64,000 bases of DNA from Hypoxylon rubiginosum (GCA_902806565.1 CADCXA010000067.1:471171-535170), one strand, 5' to 3'. Shown: positions 23,890-36,701, counted from the stretch's first letter. Notes: generated by a model not told the origin, from the letters alone. Translations and numbers: made by a program.

Positions 23890-26800
23890 ATGCTACCCAC
23901 AACTACTCCACCTAATGAGCCCATCGCCATTGTTGGGAGCGCTTGCCACTTCGCCGGTAGTGTCAACAGCCCTTCCGAGCTCTGGGAACTTCTTCGTAAC
24001 CCACGGGATATCCGCAGTGAGATTCCGGAGAGCCGATTCAACGCGCAGGCTTTCTACCACAAAAACCATGCCCACCATGGCCACAGCAATGTCATGTATT
24101 CCTACCTTGTAAGGACTTCTCATAGTCAATTCCAAGCCCTATGTTAGACTCCTATATCTCATAACCGATAAAACTAAATGTCGCTGGCAAACAGATCGAG
24201 GACGATATACGAAGGTTTGATGCTGAGTTCTTCGGCATCAACCCCGTCGAGGCAGCAGCTATGGATCCACAACAGCGGATGTTCGTAGAGACCGTTTACG
24301 AGGCAATTGAAGCAGCAGGTATGACTATTGAGGGCCTCAGGAAAAGCGACACGGGTGTCTTTGTGGGTGCGATGTGCGCCGATTACGAGGCCATGCAGTT
24401 TCGCGATCTTGATGCTATCCCGACGTATTTAGCTACCGGGACAGCCAGAAGCATTCTATCCAATAGGGTGTCCTACCTTTTTGACTGGCACGGACCGTGC
24501 ATGACGGTTGACACAGCGTGTTCGTCGAGTCTTGTAGCCGTTCATCTAGCGGTCAAGGCGTTACGGTCCGGAGAGACAAAGATGGCCCTAGCCGGCGGCT
24601 CAAATCTGATTCTGGGGCCTGAAAGTTATATAATGGAGAGCAAGCTTAAGATGCTATCCCCCGACGGCCTCGGGAGGATGTGGTACGTTGTTTCAGCGGG
24701 CGCCTTGCCCTGTACCCCAAGCTACCCTTCACGTCACCTTGAGAAATACCTCTAAGAACAATCGTAGGGATCGGAAGGCAAACGGCTATGCGAGGGGAGA
24801 TGGCGTGGCAGCTATCGTGCTGAAAAAGCTAAGTTCCGCAATCCTAGACGGTGATCATATCGAGTGTATTCTCAGGGAGACGGGGGTGAATCAAGATGGT
24901 GCCACTCCCGGAATTACTATGCCTAGTGCCACGGCCCAGCAAGCTCTGATCGAACGCACGTATGCCAACGCCGGTCTCGATCTTCGTCTTGTCAGCGACC
25001 GGCCACAATTATTCGAAGCTCATGGGACAGGTACTCCAGCAGGCGACCCTATCGAAGCGGAAGCGATCAGCAAGGCATTCTTCGGGCAAGACAACCCTAT
25101 ACACTCCCCAACGGACCATCTGCTCGTCGGTTCGTTCAAGACCATCCTTGGCCATACCGAGGGTACAGCGGGGATCGCGGCAATCCTCAAGACATCCCTG
25201 GAAATTCAGCATGGCCAAATCACGCCCAATCTCCATTTTGACGATATAAATCCCGCGATAGTTCCATTCTACGGAAACCTTCAGATTCCCAAGATAGCCC
25301 AAGCCTGGCCCGAGTCCCTCGGTGCACCCAGACGTGCCAGCGTAAACTGCTTCGGCTTCGGCGGCACCAACGCCCACGCTATTCTCGAGAGCTGGAACTG
25401 TGGGGTTTCTCCCAATACCGCAACGACGCCTCCCCGCCCCCTATTCACCCCCTTTTTGTTTTCTGCCGCATCCGAGGCGTCGCTGAGGGCCAACCTGCTA
25501 GCAACGGCCACACACCTAGCAGACCATCCTCCATTCGATACGCATAGACTTGCTTACACGTTGCGCCAACGGCGATCTGTATTTTCGCACCGTATAGCGT
25601 ATGCGGCAGCATCTCTCGAGGATCTCAGTGCCAAGATACTCTCTAGCCTCGGCGACAAAAATATCCCAATTGGTGTGACGGCCAAAAGATCGGGTGAGGG
25701 CGGCCTCTCCCGGATCCTAGGTATTTTTACCGGCCAAGGCGCGCAATATTCTCGGATGGGAGCAACTCTCATCGAAGAGTCTCCGCTCGCCTCTACTATT
25801 ATTGGAGACCTCGAGCTGCATCTTTCTGAGCTCCCTGACGCAGACCGCCCGACGTGGTCTCTCCGATCCGAGCTGGTCGCCTCGGCATCTCGTGTTCACG
25901 AGGCTGCCATTTCCCAACCTCTGTGCACAGCTGTTCAGATCCTGATAGTCGATATCCTACGGTTGGCTCAAGTCGAATTCGATATTGCTATAGGCCACTC
26001 GTCTGGCGAAATAGCTGCAGCGTATGCTGCTGGCTATCTCACCGCTCGCGATGCTATCGTCATCGCATATTATCGCGGATTCTGCTGTAAATATGCGGCA
26101 AGCCCAAACGAAAATGTCAAGGGCGCGATGCTAGCTGTCGGTACCTCGATAGAAGATGCTACCAAACTTTGCGAAGATGAGCTATTTGCAGGTAGAATCA
26201 ACGTTGCAGCCAGTAACTCACCAACAAGCATCACCATCTCGGGGGACGAAGACGCGATCGTCGAGTTGGAGACCGTGCTAGGAGATGAAGGGAAATTTAA
26301 CCGCCGTCTTAGAGTCGACTACGCCTACCACTCTTTACACATGCTGCCGTGTACCGCCCCCTACATTGAGTCCTTACTCCGCGCCAATGTCAAATTTCAG
26401 ACTCCCGCCGAATCGAATAGACCTCTATGGTACACCACAGTCTACGAAGAGAGCCTCGTGAACCCAGACGCCATCCCGAGTGTCGAATACTGGTCTGAAA
26501 ACATGACCAAGCCGGTTCTGTTTAATCAAGCACTGGCTGCTGCCCTCGCAGACCATCCAGATCTTGGCGTCGTTCTTGAAGTGGGCCCTCATCCAGCACT
26601 TCGGAGTCCAGCTTCTCAGTCGATTCACGACATCCTTACGCGCAATGTTCCCTATCACGGATGTTTGGATCGGAAGATGGACGCGATCCAATCCATGTCA
26701 GGGTGCTTGGCATTTCTATGGTCCCACCTGGAAGAAAGATCAGTGGATATAAGCGCTTACGAGATGGCGGTTGCCGGGACCGGGGAGTCCCTATTTACTC

Positions 26801-29800
26801 CCGTCAAAGGCTTACCCCCGTACCGGTGGGACCACGGCGTAACATACTGGCATGAATCTCGGCGGTCGACACGAACACGTTTACGCCAGGGAGTATTCCA
26901 CCCTCTGCTAGGGGACGAATCCCCCGAAAGCGCCCCCCACAGTTTGCACTGGAAGAATGTTCTGAAGCCCAGCGAGATTGCTTGGCTCGAAGGCCACCGT
27001 GTAGAGGGACAAATCGTATTTCCAGCAGCAGGGTACGTCTGTACGGCGATAGAGGCAGGGAAAGTCTTGGGATGCAAAAGGGAGGTTCTGCTCATCGAGC
27101 TTAGAGACTTCTTGATTCATCAGGCCATCACGTTCGGGGGGGACGACTCCGCTATCGAGGTCCTTATTGAATTGTCGCAAGTTGCTGAACACGGCACTGG
27201 TTCTTTACGAGCCAAGTTCACCTATTCCGCCGCCCTCGGTGCACAGGCAGACGAGCTCACTCTGGTAGCGAGCGCAGAGGTGCGTCTTGTTTTGGGCTCT
27301 ACCTCGCCCGAGGTCCTCCCAGAACGGCCAAAGGAGACTCCGCACCTAATCGACGTAGAATCACAGCGCCTGTATGGGTTCATGGAACGTCTGGGATATA
27401 ATTTCACCGGTGCGTTCCGCTCGCTCAAAAAGTTGAGACGGAAACTGGGCAGAGCTGTATGCGAGCTGTCAGTACAAAATCTGGATACCGGCGGTGACTT
27501 CCCGCTGCTACTCCACCCCGTCGAGGTTGATGCCGCATTCCAGTCTATCATGTTAGCTTATAGCTATCCGGGAGACGACCAACTCCGCGCCTTACATCTA
27601 CCAGCGAGCATCCGCAAGATCAGGGTCAACCCGACGCTCTGCGCTTCGCGTAGAGTCCGGGATACAGGGCAGGGAATCAGCGTCGATTCAAGCTGCCATC
27701 GGGCCGACCGCACAACACCAGGCTCAGGCTTTTCCGGACACGCCAATCTTTATATTTCCGGTTGCTCCCGCGCAGCCCTGCAGGTAGACGCTGTCCGGTT
27801 CGTCCCCTTTTCCGGGACGACGATGAAGGATCGAAATGTGTTCTTTGAGATGGAATGGGTGCCCGTCGCGCCCGACGGTGCTTCCGCAGCCGATGGCATC
27901 CCGATCTCTCAGAACGATCACGATCTTTTATGGGTTCTGAGCCGCATCGCTTCCTTCTACCTTCGCAAATTTGATCATGAAGTCCCGGCTAATTCTCCAC
28001 TGCGAACGACGCAACCTCTTTGCCACTATCTAAGGTACGCCCACCACATGACCGAGCTCTTGAAGCGCGGCGAGCATCGGTACGCCAGAAAGGAATGGAT
28101 CGAAGATACATTCGACGATGTTACGCAAGATGTGAAACGCCACGGGTATGTCCTTGTAGCAAATACTTCCCCGTGTCAATTTAGATAAATCGGCTGATAT
28201 GCCTCTGGCGAGTAGGTTTTCCAACAGCGCCGACGTGAAGATCATGTTTCTCGTCGGCGAGACCATGCCGCGAGTATTTAAACAGGAAACCACCATGATA
28301 GAGCATATGAGAACGTCCGGTCTCCTCGACGAGTATTATACTCATGGCTTCGGGACCATGCAGTCCTCGTTGTGGCTTGGCCGGACCGTGAAGCAAATAG
28401 CCAGCCGCCATCCGCACCTTAATATTCTCGAGGTCGGCGCCGGTACGGGGGGCGCGACGAAGAGCATCCTACGGTCGATCGGCCACAGTTTCGGCAGCTA
28501 CACCTTCACTGATATATCATCCAGCTTCTTCGAAAACGCCGCCGGCATATTCGCCCCCTGGATAGATCGTATGGTTTTCAAGGTATACGACGCCGAGCGC
28601 GATCCGGTCGACCAAGGGTTCGACGATCGCACTTGCAAATACGATGTGGTCGTTGCCTCGCTAGTCATCCACGCTACAACAGAACTCGCTAACACCATGC
28701 GCAACCTGCGCAAGCTTCTTAAGCCTGGTGGATACCTCGTCGTTGCCGAGGGTACTAGCGACGGGCCGCTGCAGTCTGGCGACGGGTTTATCTTCGGTAG
28801 TCTGCCTGGTTGGTGGCTCGGAGTGGAGGAAGGGCGAGTGTTATCGCCATTTGTCAACGTCGATCAGTGGGATACCTTGCTGAAGAGCACGGGATTCTCC
28901 GGCATCGACGAACTGGCGCCGCCTGCATTCTTGGAGACCTTTGGTCTCGTCCTATTTGTCTCGCAGGCTATCGACGACCGGATCACCTTTCTACGCAAGC
29001 CACTCGCGACGACTGCTTTGCCTGCCTTATCCAGCCCTACAATTTCCAAGCTCATTCTCGTCGGAGGTACCACCAAACCAGGATCCGTATTGACTCACCA
29101 AATAGAGTCCCTCTTGAAAGGCATTGCCGGTCAACCCTTTAACTACGAGAATTTAGAGGATATAGACTATAGCATTGTCGATGAAACCTCAGCTGTGATC
29201 AGCCTGGTGGAGCTAGATGCACCGTCTTTTAAGCAGATGACACCAGAAAGGTGGCTCGGCTTCAGGAAGCTGTTCGAAAGCGGAAAGACTCTGCTGTGGG
29301 TCAGCACCGGTCGGCTCTCTCACGAGCCTTGGTCTAACATGCCCGTGGGGTTTGGACGTTCCGCGGTAAACGAAGTCCCGGGATTAAACGTCCAGTTTAT
29401 TGATTTTCCCACTCTCGCCAGCATCAAAGCCGTCCTAGTTGCCGAGAACCTCCTTCGCCTCCACGCCAAAGGCTTCGAGGGCGACGATGTCCTTTGGACA
29501 ACCGAACCAGAGCTCATCATCGACGAGGAGGGACGACACTTGGCACCGCGCCTCATTCCTATCCCAGCCGCCAACGAACGGTACAATTCGATTCATCGCC
29601 CGATATTCCACGAGGTTGACATAGGCGAATCACCTGTGGAGCTGCACCAGACTCTCCACAAGTGCAATGTCAGAGTGATTTCTCGACGCGACGGAGCTAA
29701 AGGGACGGGATCGGTGACGACCAAATTACAAACGTCTCACACCGTGCTTTCCGCTCTAAAAACCGACTACGGTCCGTGGTTTCTCTCTTCGGGTAGCGAT

Positions 29801-32800
29801 CCACTTGGGAATCGTTACCTTTCTCTTATCTCGCGACCTACGTCGGTGCTCGATATCCCCCAAGGATGCGCCGTGCCGTATGACATCGGTATCCCGGGCC
29901 TGACGGAGATCGAATTTTTGACCACCGTAGCCGCCCACCTGATTTCTTTGGTTATAACGAAGCCCCTTCTACCTGGACACACTGTCATGCTGCATAACGC
30001 ACCACCAGTGATTGCCAAGGCCACGGAGGCGCAAGCCGCGCTCAAAGGCGTCCAAGTCTTCTGCACAACCGACTCGGGAGACCACACGCTACTTCCCAGC
30101 TCATGGGTAAGACTCCCTCCGTATATCGATCGCACAGAGCTCGAACATATGCTCCCCGCAAATTTGGCTTCCTTTGTTGGATTTTCTTCGAGGGAATGTT
30201 CGGAAAACGAGGATTGCATCCTTGCCGCCCTCCCGCGTCACTGTTACCGAGAGCAAGCAAGCAGTCTTTATTCTATCGATAGCATCGACATAAGCGTGAC
30301 GTCTACAGAGGCACTAACCAGCAGCCTCGAAGAGGCAGTTCGATTCGCACAGAACGCTAGCATCTCGAGACCGGAGACCGGCGGAGAAATAATCGGCCTC
30401 GCGGAGCTCATCGCCGGGGAACGCCCTAAAAACCCCATTGCGGTCGTCGACTGGGACTCTCCACGTCCTCTTGCTACACAGGTAGTCAGGCTTGACGGAA
30501 GACCAATGTTCAAAGGCGATAGGACCTATTGGATTTGCGGCATGTCCGGCGCCCTGGGTATCTCGTTGTGCGACTGGATGATAGATAGGGGCGTCAAACA
30601 TCTCGTCATCACCACCAGGAACCCTAAGATCGATCCGTCCTGGGTGGAGGACCACAAGAGAAGAGGAGTGGCCGTCAATATAATTCCATGGTTCGTTTGG
30701 CAACATTTTCTCCTTTAAGTTGTGCTGTGTACCTACTAGGTACTTGGGACTCGGATGCGTTGCTAACGGATTGTCTTAGCGACGTGACCGACGAGCCCGC
30801 CCTACGGGCTGTCTACGAGACGATCATCCAGGACATGCCGCCGATCGCCGGTGCTCTAAACGGCGCTATGGTGTTGAGGGACTCGTCGATTTCGAATATG
30901 CAGTACGATCAAGTCACGGATGTGATCAGACCCAAGGTCCTAGGAAGCCTGAATCTGGATCAAATCTTTCACGATATCAACCTCGACTTTTTCATCCTCG
31001 TCTCTTCGATAAACTGTATCGTTGGGAATGTCGGGCAGGCGAATTACGCAGCAGCCAACATGTTCATGTGCGGACTCGCCGCTCAGCGGAGGAAACGAGG
31101 TCTCAATGCCGTCGCCGTAAACGGTGGGGCCATTATCGGCGCCGGCTACATCACAAGAGAGACGGACAGGGCACTCGACATCACGGTAGAGAAAATGGCC
31201 ATGATGCATCTCTCCGAAGAAGACTTTCACCAAATCATCGCCGAAGCTATCGAAGCGGGTCATGTCGGCTCTCCAACCGGGCCGGAGATTTCCACCGGAC
31301 TCCTTGATATCTCCCCCGATTCTCCCAACATCCCGAAGTGGTACTCGAATCCCAAGTTCTCTCGCTTTGTCGTCCACCAGACAGCTAGCCACGAAGACAA
31401 GAAAGAGAAAGCAACTACGGCATCGATCCAAGACCAGCTCCAGAATTGCAAGACGCAGCACGACTTGAGCATACTCGTCACGGAAAGATTGGGGGACCAA
31501 CTGCGAAAGATTTTGCAGATGCCTGCCGATACGCCAAAGAGCGAAATGCTATCGAAGAGAGGCCCCGAATTAGGACTCGACTCACTCATCTCCGTCGACA
31601 TACAATCTTGGTTTCTGAAGAATTTTCAAGTTACCGTCCCGGTTCTAAAGATAATGAGTAATCACACCATGGCAAGCCTTGTACAAAGCGCCATCGAGGA
31701 CATTCCCGTCGAGATGACCCCCCAGTTGCAGAAACAATATGATGGAAGATCTATCCCTTTGGCGAGTATTCGCGAATCGTCTTCTCGTGCGAACTTGGAA
31801 CCCATCGACTGGGAAGCCGAATCCGCCTTGCCGCCGGAGACGGCGAACATCCCCCGCGCCTCCGGCAGTCCACCGGCAGTACCCCCGAAGGTCGTCGTTA
31901 TTACGGGCGCTACTGGCCATCTGGGGGGGCATCTTCTGTCCCGTCTGCTACGGATTAAGAGTATCGAAACGATACACTGCCTAGCCGTACGAAAGCTTAC
32001 GTCGCGCCTTCAGAGCAAGGAACTTCCGGCAGAACCACGCGTCAAGTATCACGAGGGAGATCTCGCAGACCCTCTCCTCGGCCTGTCCGAGCAGCAAGCC
32101 AGCTCCATCTTTGCCGAAGCAGACGCCGTGATCCACAACGGCGCGGATACTTCTCACGCCAAATTTTACACGGAGCTGCGCGAATCTAATGTCGGTTCCA
32201 CCATCTCCCTAGTCCTCCTCTGTCTACCGCGCCAGATACCCATACATTACATCTCCTCAGCCGGCGTCGCCATCTATTACAACCAAGAAACATTCCCCCC
32301 AAGATCCTTAGCAGAGCCGGGATCTCTCTATCCCGCATGGGACGGTTCTTTTGGGTATGGATGTTCAAAGTGGGTCAGCGAGCGCCTCCTCGAGAACGTA
32401 CATCGGCAACACGACAACTTTCCCATCTGCATATATCGCCCATCGACCATCTTACGCGACGGAGACGATAGCACCACGGTACGGGCCCAACTGGATTGGG
32501 TCAATTCGCTTTTGCGTTCTATCCGCAAGATAAGGGCCGCTCCCCAAACGGAGCACAACCATGGCGCGCTAGACTTGGTCCGCGTCGAGAGTTGTTGTCA
32601 CGGCGTGATAAATCGCATCGTAGCAGGCCCAAAGAAGGGTGTCGAGTACGTGAACCAAGTTGGTGACATGGTCATCCCGCTAGATACCTTGCACAATTTG
32701 GACGCCGACGAAGGGGAGGTTTACGCGTTGTTGCCTCTACGCGATTGGATCCGCGAAGCTACCACGGCCGGTTTACATCCGGGTGTTGCCTTTTTAATTC

Positions 32801-32853
32801 AAGAGATGGATAAGCCAGGGAGGCCAGACTATCCGATGCTAGTAAAAGACTAG
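23890..32853 (+). CDS. Polyketide synthase KS-AT-DH-MT-KR-ACP-R, ER-less, reductive release
   Basis: This is a 2877-residue multidomain PKS in five exons: 23890-24108, 24195-24682, 24768-28145, 28216-30690 and 30780-32853. All joins keep frame and restore family sequence ([45 protein letters not shown]). Domains in order: KS (about 8-430; Cys182 in [20 protein letters not shown]); AT (about 552-870; GHSSG, Ser647); DH (about 945-1235; His979 in LEGHRVEG, Asp1157 in VEVDAAFQS); C-methyltransferase (about 1390-1600; LEVGAGTGG); a long linker without ER motifs; KR (about 2130-2340; [26 protein letters not shown]); ACP (Ser2455 in GLDSL); and a thioester-reductase domain (2558-2877; [11 protein letters not shown], Tyr2713/Lys2717 in YGCSK). 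The R domain should release an aldehyde or alcohol. This architecture is that of betaenone/stemphyloxin synthases, which need a trans-ER. No adenylation or condensation domain is present. Confidence 0.95.
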
Positions 32854-33365
32854 GTGCTGCGGCCAAGATTTACGAAGGTGATTATGACCAAAATGCCAAA
32901 TGACCTCCTAAATGACAAACTAACCTAGCTTAATTCTTTGACGTGGTCATTTTTCTACAATGCGTCTGGCTAGGAACTCGAGCTAACAGAAAGACGACTT
33001 TGGCCGGGCTTGGGTTTAACCTAGGAACATATAAGTCTCTAGGGTTCAGATGGCTGTTAGGAGACAATTGGGGGCTAACAATCACCCGTTTGGGCTGTCT
33101 ATAAGGGGCCAGAGCCTCCCAAGTGATAGGGGAGGCCAAGCGTTATACTATTATCATTCCTATTACCTACCTACTTACTATTTAATAGCCTACCGTAGGT
33201 ACGGAGCTGCCACTAGCTATATATCTCACTTTATACGTAGACCATTAGCTGCGGGTTCCTTATTTACCTGACAATGGCTAATATCTAGCGATGTCACTCT
33301 TTTGAAAATACATATCGTCATGATTAGGGATACCTTTCATTAAAATACCTACCTGAAGGCTGACC
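32854..33365. other. 3' flank of the PKS, no gene
   Basis: This intergenic stretch of about 510 bp contains ACCTACCTACTTAC-type microrepeats. No convincing frame or RNA is seen. Confidence 0.45.
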
Positions 33366-33450
33366 GATGAGTAGATCGACGCCTCTATAGGCACTAACCA
33401 GTATCATTGAAGAGGCAGTTCGATTCACACAGAACGCTGGCTTTTTGAGA
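33366..33450 (+). pseudogene. PKS relic, fragment A
   Basis: It matches the intact PKS at about 30270-30370. The clearest part is GGCACTAACCAG, then GAAGAGGCAGTTCGATTC, then ACACAGAACGCT, compared with the intact GCACAGAACGCT. Differences are mostly transitions. The relic stops near the base matching 30370, which is where fragment B (39770) resumes. It is non-functional. Confidence 0.75.
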
Positions 33451-33840
33451 CTCGCCTTGGGAACTTATTCATGCCACTGATACTAAAGGGCAAGACCAAG
33501 ACAGTGGCATTTATATCAAGCGGCTTTGACGACTTGGACTTGACTATCCAATTCAACTCGGACCTCAGAGATCTATCCTCTATCAGCAAGGCGGCGTCGG
33601 ACATGGTAACGGCAGCATTCAGCGCCCAGTACATGAAAAATGGTGTGCTTGTCCTAAGCAGTAGCATCGTCTAGGCAGAGGAATGATGAATTTTTTCTAA
33701 GTATGCCCCTATTTTCAATGGCCTGAACACTCTGAAAGCCGCTACTCAAGCTGCGAGATTGGGTTGGGGAAATACAAGTGTCGTAAATGAAACGGAGACG
33801 CTATCCTGTCACAATTTAGAAACAAGCAGTAGCTATGGGT
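33448..33840 (+). pseudogene. SDR gene relic (C-terminal half)
   Basis: An open stretch to 33675 reads like the middle and C-terminal parts of a classical SDR: FMPLILKGKTKTVAFISSG (catalytic-Ser strand), then ISKAASDMVTAAFSAQYMKNGVLVLSSS (relatives read ISKAALNM...GVL.L.ISPG). The Tyr of YxxxK is replaced in SSISK, and there is no N-terminal cofactor-binding half. Downstream, another frame up to about 33840 reads KYAPIFNGLNT and GNTSVVNETE, like an SDR tail after a frameshift. It directly abuts PKS relic A. It is a broken gene, not the SDR at 18980. Confidence 0.6.
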
Positions 33841-34186
33841 TATTCTCACCAATTCCCCCTTTGGTACTCGTGTAGGCTTGGCTATCAAACATATCGAGGA
33901 CCGACCTTGGGGCTTATTCTAGTAATACCAACCCCGTCGTTGGGTTTGCGAAACCGAGTGGTAGTGTATTCCGTTAGGTCTCTTTTGACATGGTACACCA
34001 ATGGCCTTCACGTATAATGCTCAAGCGACTCTAACCCAACGACCCCGACCACAGGTTTAACCCACACCGTGGTATATACCTGGGTTCGTTAGTTGGCTGG
34101 GTCTCGACCTAATGCATGCTGAATTGTAAACGATCTCAAGACTCCAAAATTCAAAGTGTCATAGATGTCTAGGCCCATACTATATC
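33841..34186. other. Intergenic, short inverted repeat
   Basis: This 346-bp region contains GTCGTTGGGTT (about 33938-33948) and its inverse AACCCAACGAC (about 34035-34046), about 90 bp apart. They could be part of a small inverted-repeat element. No gene is seen. Confidence 0.35.
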
Positions 34187-35776
34187 CTATTTAACATGGA
34201 AACCGTTGTTCAGCATCAAGTTCAGAGTGTCCTTCTGGTTGGCCAGAGTGATCTCGTCCCTTCCTGCTACCTTCTTGACTGTCTGGATCGCCGTCGCGGG
34301 ACTCTGCGTTGGGTCATCCGGATCCGAGGTGAAGATGCAACAAACAACCCCAGTGACATGCGGGGCAGCTGATTCAATAAGTTTGTGCCATTAGAATTGA
34401 ACCGTGGGAAGGGGAGAGACTGTGGGATAGGGGAGAGCGATATGGGATGGAATGCTTACCCATGGAAGTCCCCGTCTTTACGACAAGTTCGCTAACCCCC
34501 CCAATACCCGCAGACTTGATATCTACTCCTGGTGCGAGGACATCTACGCCTACAGATAGCTTTCCGTTAGCACGACCTCGTTTTGTGTTTCTCATAATCA
34601 CTTTGTGGCTCGGGCAACCGCGGTCTTACATTTTCCGTAGTTGGAATTCACATAGCTTTTGTCGTCTCTATCCGTCGCCCCAACGGTAATAGCTTCAAAA
34701 GCAGAAGCTGGCGAGTAGTTTATCGCATCTTTCTGTAGTTCACATTTTCGTGTTAGCAAGTTACAAGAAAAGAAAAGCGAATTCATAGTTAGTCCTCTCA
34801 CCCCATCATTACCCGAGGCCACGACGACGGCCATGCCGGCGCTGACCGCGGACCGGATTGCTTTGTTGAGCGCCTCAGATTTCCCGCTTCTGAGACTCAT
34901 GTTAATGACGCTGCGTCGAATCTTCCTACCGGCGTCCTTGACGGACCATTCTACCGCCTTGATGATGTCGGAGTTGGAAGCACCCGTGTGCTTGCCGTCT
35001 CGTCTCTCCTGATCCGTTAGGTCCTTGAACACCTTGACGGCAATGACCTCGGCCTTCTTAGCGACGCCACATTGGTGTCCGGCGATGGTGCCTGCAACGT
35101 GGGTTCCATGGCCGTTTACATCCTTATCCTTTGTGTTCTCGTCTTTAGAACCACCCTTCGTGACGATAGTAGTCCCCCAGCGAGCACGCGAGACATTGTC
35201 GTTGTTGAATTCCTACGGGGTATGTTAGTACATGATACAGTGGAGACTGAAAATCGGGTTCTCGAGACAAACATCGTGTTCAATGTAGATTCCCGTGTCG
35301 ATCACGTATGCATGCGTGTTTTGTCCATTAGTAGGAGGGTAGACGTATGTAGTAGCTCCGCCCACGGCCTTGTCACGACAGATACGGGCAAGTCCCCAAG
35401 ACGGAACGTTTTCCTGCGTATGAAGAGTATCCTTGAGGGTATAGAAGAGGCGATCGGGCTCAACGATTGCGACCTAGCAGGTAGCAGATACGTATGTTAA
35501 CAATGTCATTTGTCTCGCCCGAGAAAGGATACTTACCTCTGAAGAGATTCGAAGCTCCCCCACAGTCACATCGTCGAAGCTGCCGGAGTATCCAGCGAAC
35601 CCAGAAAATTCGTAGCGGTGGTTCACGCCATGAAATGTGCTACCCGGGATCTGAGCAGCTCTCTGCAGGACAATATCGTGAGTCCTAGTGATATGTTGAC
35701 CAGCGGTCTCGGAGGAAATCTGAGGCTTGAAAGTCACGACATAGTGGCCCGGAATGATAGAGTCGACTTCAGCCAT
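34187..35776 (-). CDS. Subtilisin-like serine protease (S8, proteinase K type) with I9 prodomain
   Basis: This is a six-exon serine protease: 35776-35537, 35473-35273, 35212-34802, 34732-34630, 34549-34460 and 34368-34187. It encodes 408 residues and all five introns (60-91 bp) keep frame. An inhibitor I9 prodomain (about 10-88, PGHYVVTFKPQ to VAIVEPDR) precedes the catalytic domain. The triad is Asp139 (VIDTG), His182 (NGHGTHVAG) and Ser347 (GTSM-AAPHVTGV, split by an intron). The oxyanion Asn is in ASGNDG, and APGVDIKSA is present. The final exon keeps the usual end of the domain. Unusually, the protein starts directly with the prodomain (MAEVDSIIPGHYVV); I see no signal peptide or upstream exon, so either it is cytosolic or its export signal is lost or unrecognised. 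It lies between two PKS relic fragments. Confidence 0.9.
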
Positions 35777-36695
35777 TGTAGTAAGATGGAATTTTCCTTT
35801 TCGGTCGCTAAACTCTTTGTTTTTTTTTTCTCGTGTTTGACTTAGTCGATTTGTGTATTCATATACGGCTTATCAACTGGACGTACGAACGAGGTTCAAA
35901 TGGTACCTTTTGACACGAAGCTTGTCATATATACCCGCTCATCCGTAAAATGGAGCTCATAAGACATGCAGGAAGGTGTGAAGGTATGGTCCCCGATTGG
36001 AGATACACGAGTCGGTGTGACGGGCTGCTGGACTATACTCATCAATGAAGAGGTAAGCACCAATGACGAAGCTGTGGATGGATTGAAATCTATCAGCTGG
36101 CTTTGGTGTTGTATTGTGTTGTATTCGGCTTACCTCGGTCACAGCACTCAACATCCTACACCTCCTTATCCACTCCAATCGATCTCCTATAACGTCGACG
36201 CGCAGAAATCAAGATGCATATCCCACGTCGACGCGTCAGCCTTCGTCTCTCCGATGACAAATTGATAAAGGAAATAGGGGGAAATAACGGAGGAGCATTT
36301 CAGCTTTCTACCTACCTATTGAGTAGGTATCCTATCAGGAGATTTGTCGTCCTTTGGAGATGCAGGCTGTGATCATGCAAGTCGAGATGCACCGAGTAAG
36401 TCCCAACTGACCTATCAAATGCCTACGCCATATATCCGCGTTACGTTTGCACTACCTATTTAGGTACTTTTACGCGAAATACGCAGGATGCAAACAGTAG
36501 GCTAAGCTAGAGCATTCTATATATCGATTCGACCTGTTAGTTTTATGGTCCATATCATTCGAGTATGGTTACAGGTCAGTCGGGCCCTATCACTCGGATG
36601 GAGTTACAGGTCTGTTGGTACCAGAGAAGTATGTTGTTACGGAAGAAGGGAAGGATAGCATGGGACATAGGCCCCTTTGATCCTAAGCCTCTTTG
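35777..36695. other. Intergenic, no recognisable gene
   Basis: About 920 bp. The part next to 35776 should hold the protease promoter. Short frames (for example 35966-36265) show no known motif. TACCTACCTATTGAGTAGGT (36309-36328) is a near-palindromic microrepeat. Confidence 0.4.
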
Positions 36696-36701
36696 CTCTG
36701 G

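Noticed and set aside
30370..30780. Possible ER domain between MT and KR of the PKS
   Set aside because: No NADPH-binding ER motif is visible in the linker, and a separate trans-ER gene is present in the cluster.
34598..35032. Protease fragment read as an independent 144-codon gene
   Set aside because: It is the third and part of the fourth exon of the six-exon subtilisin with introns read through.
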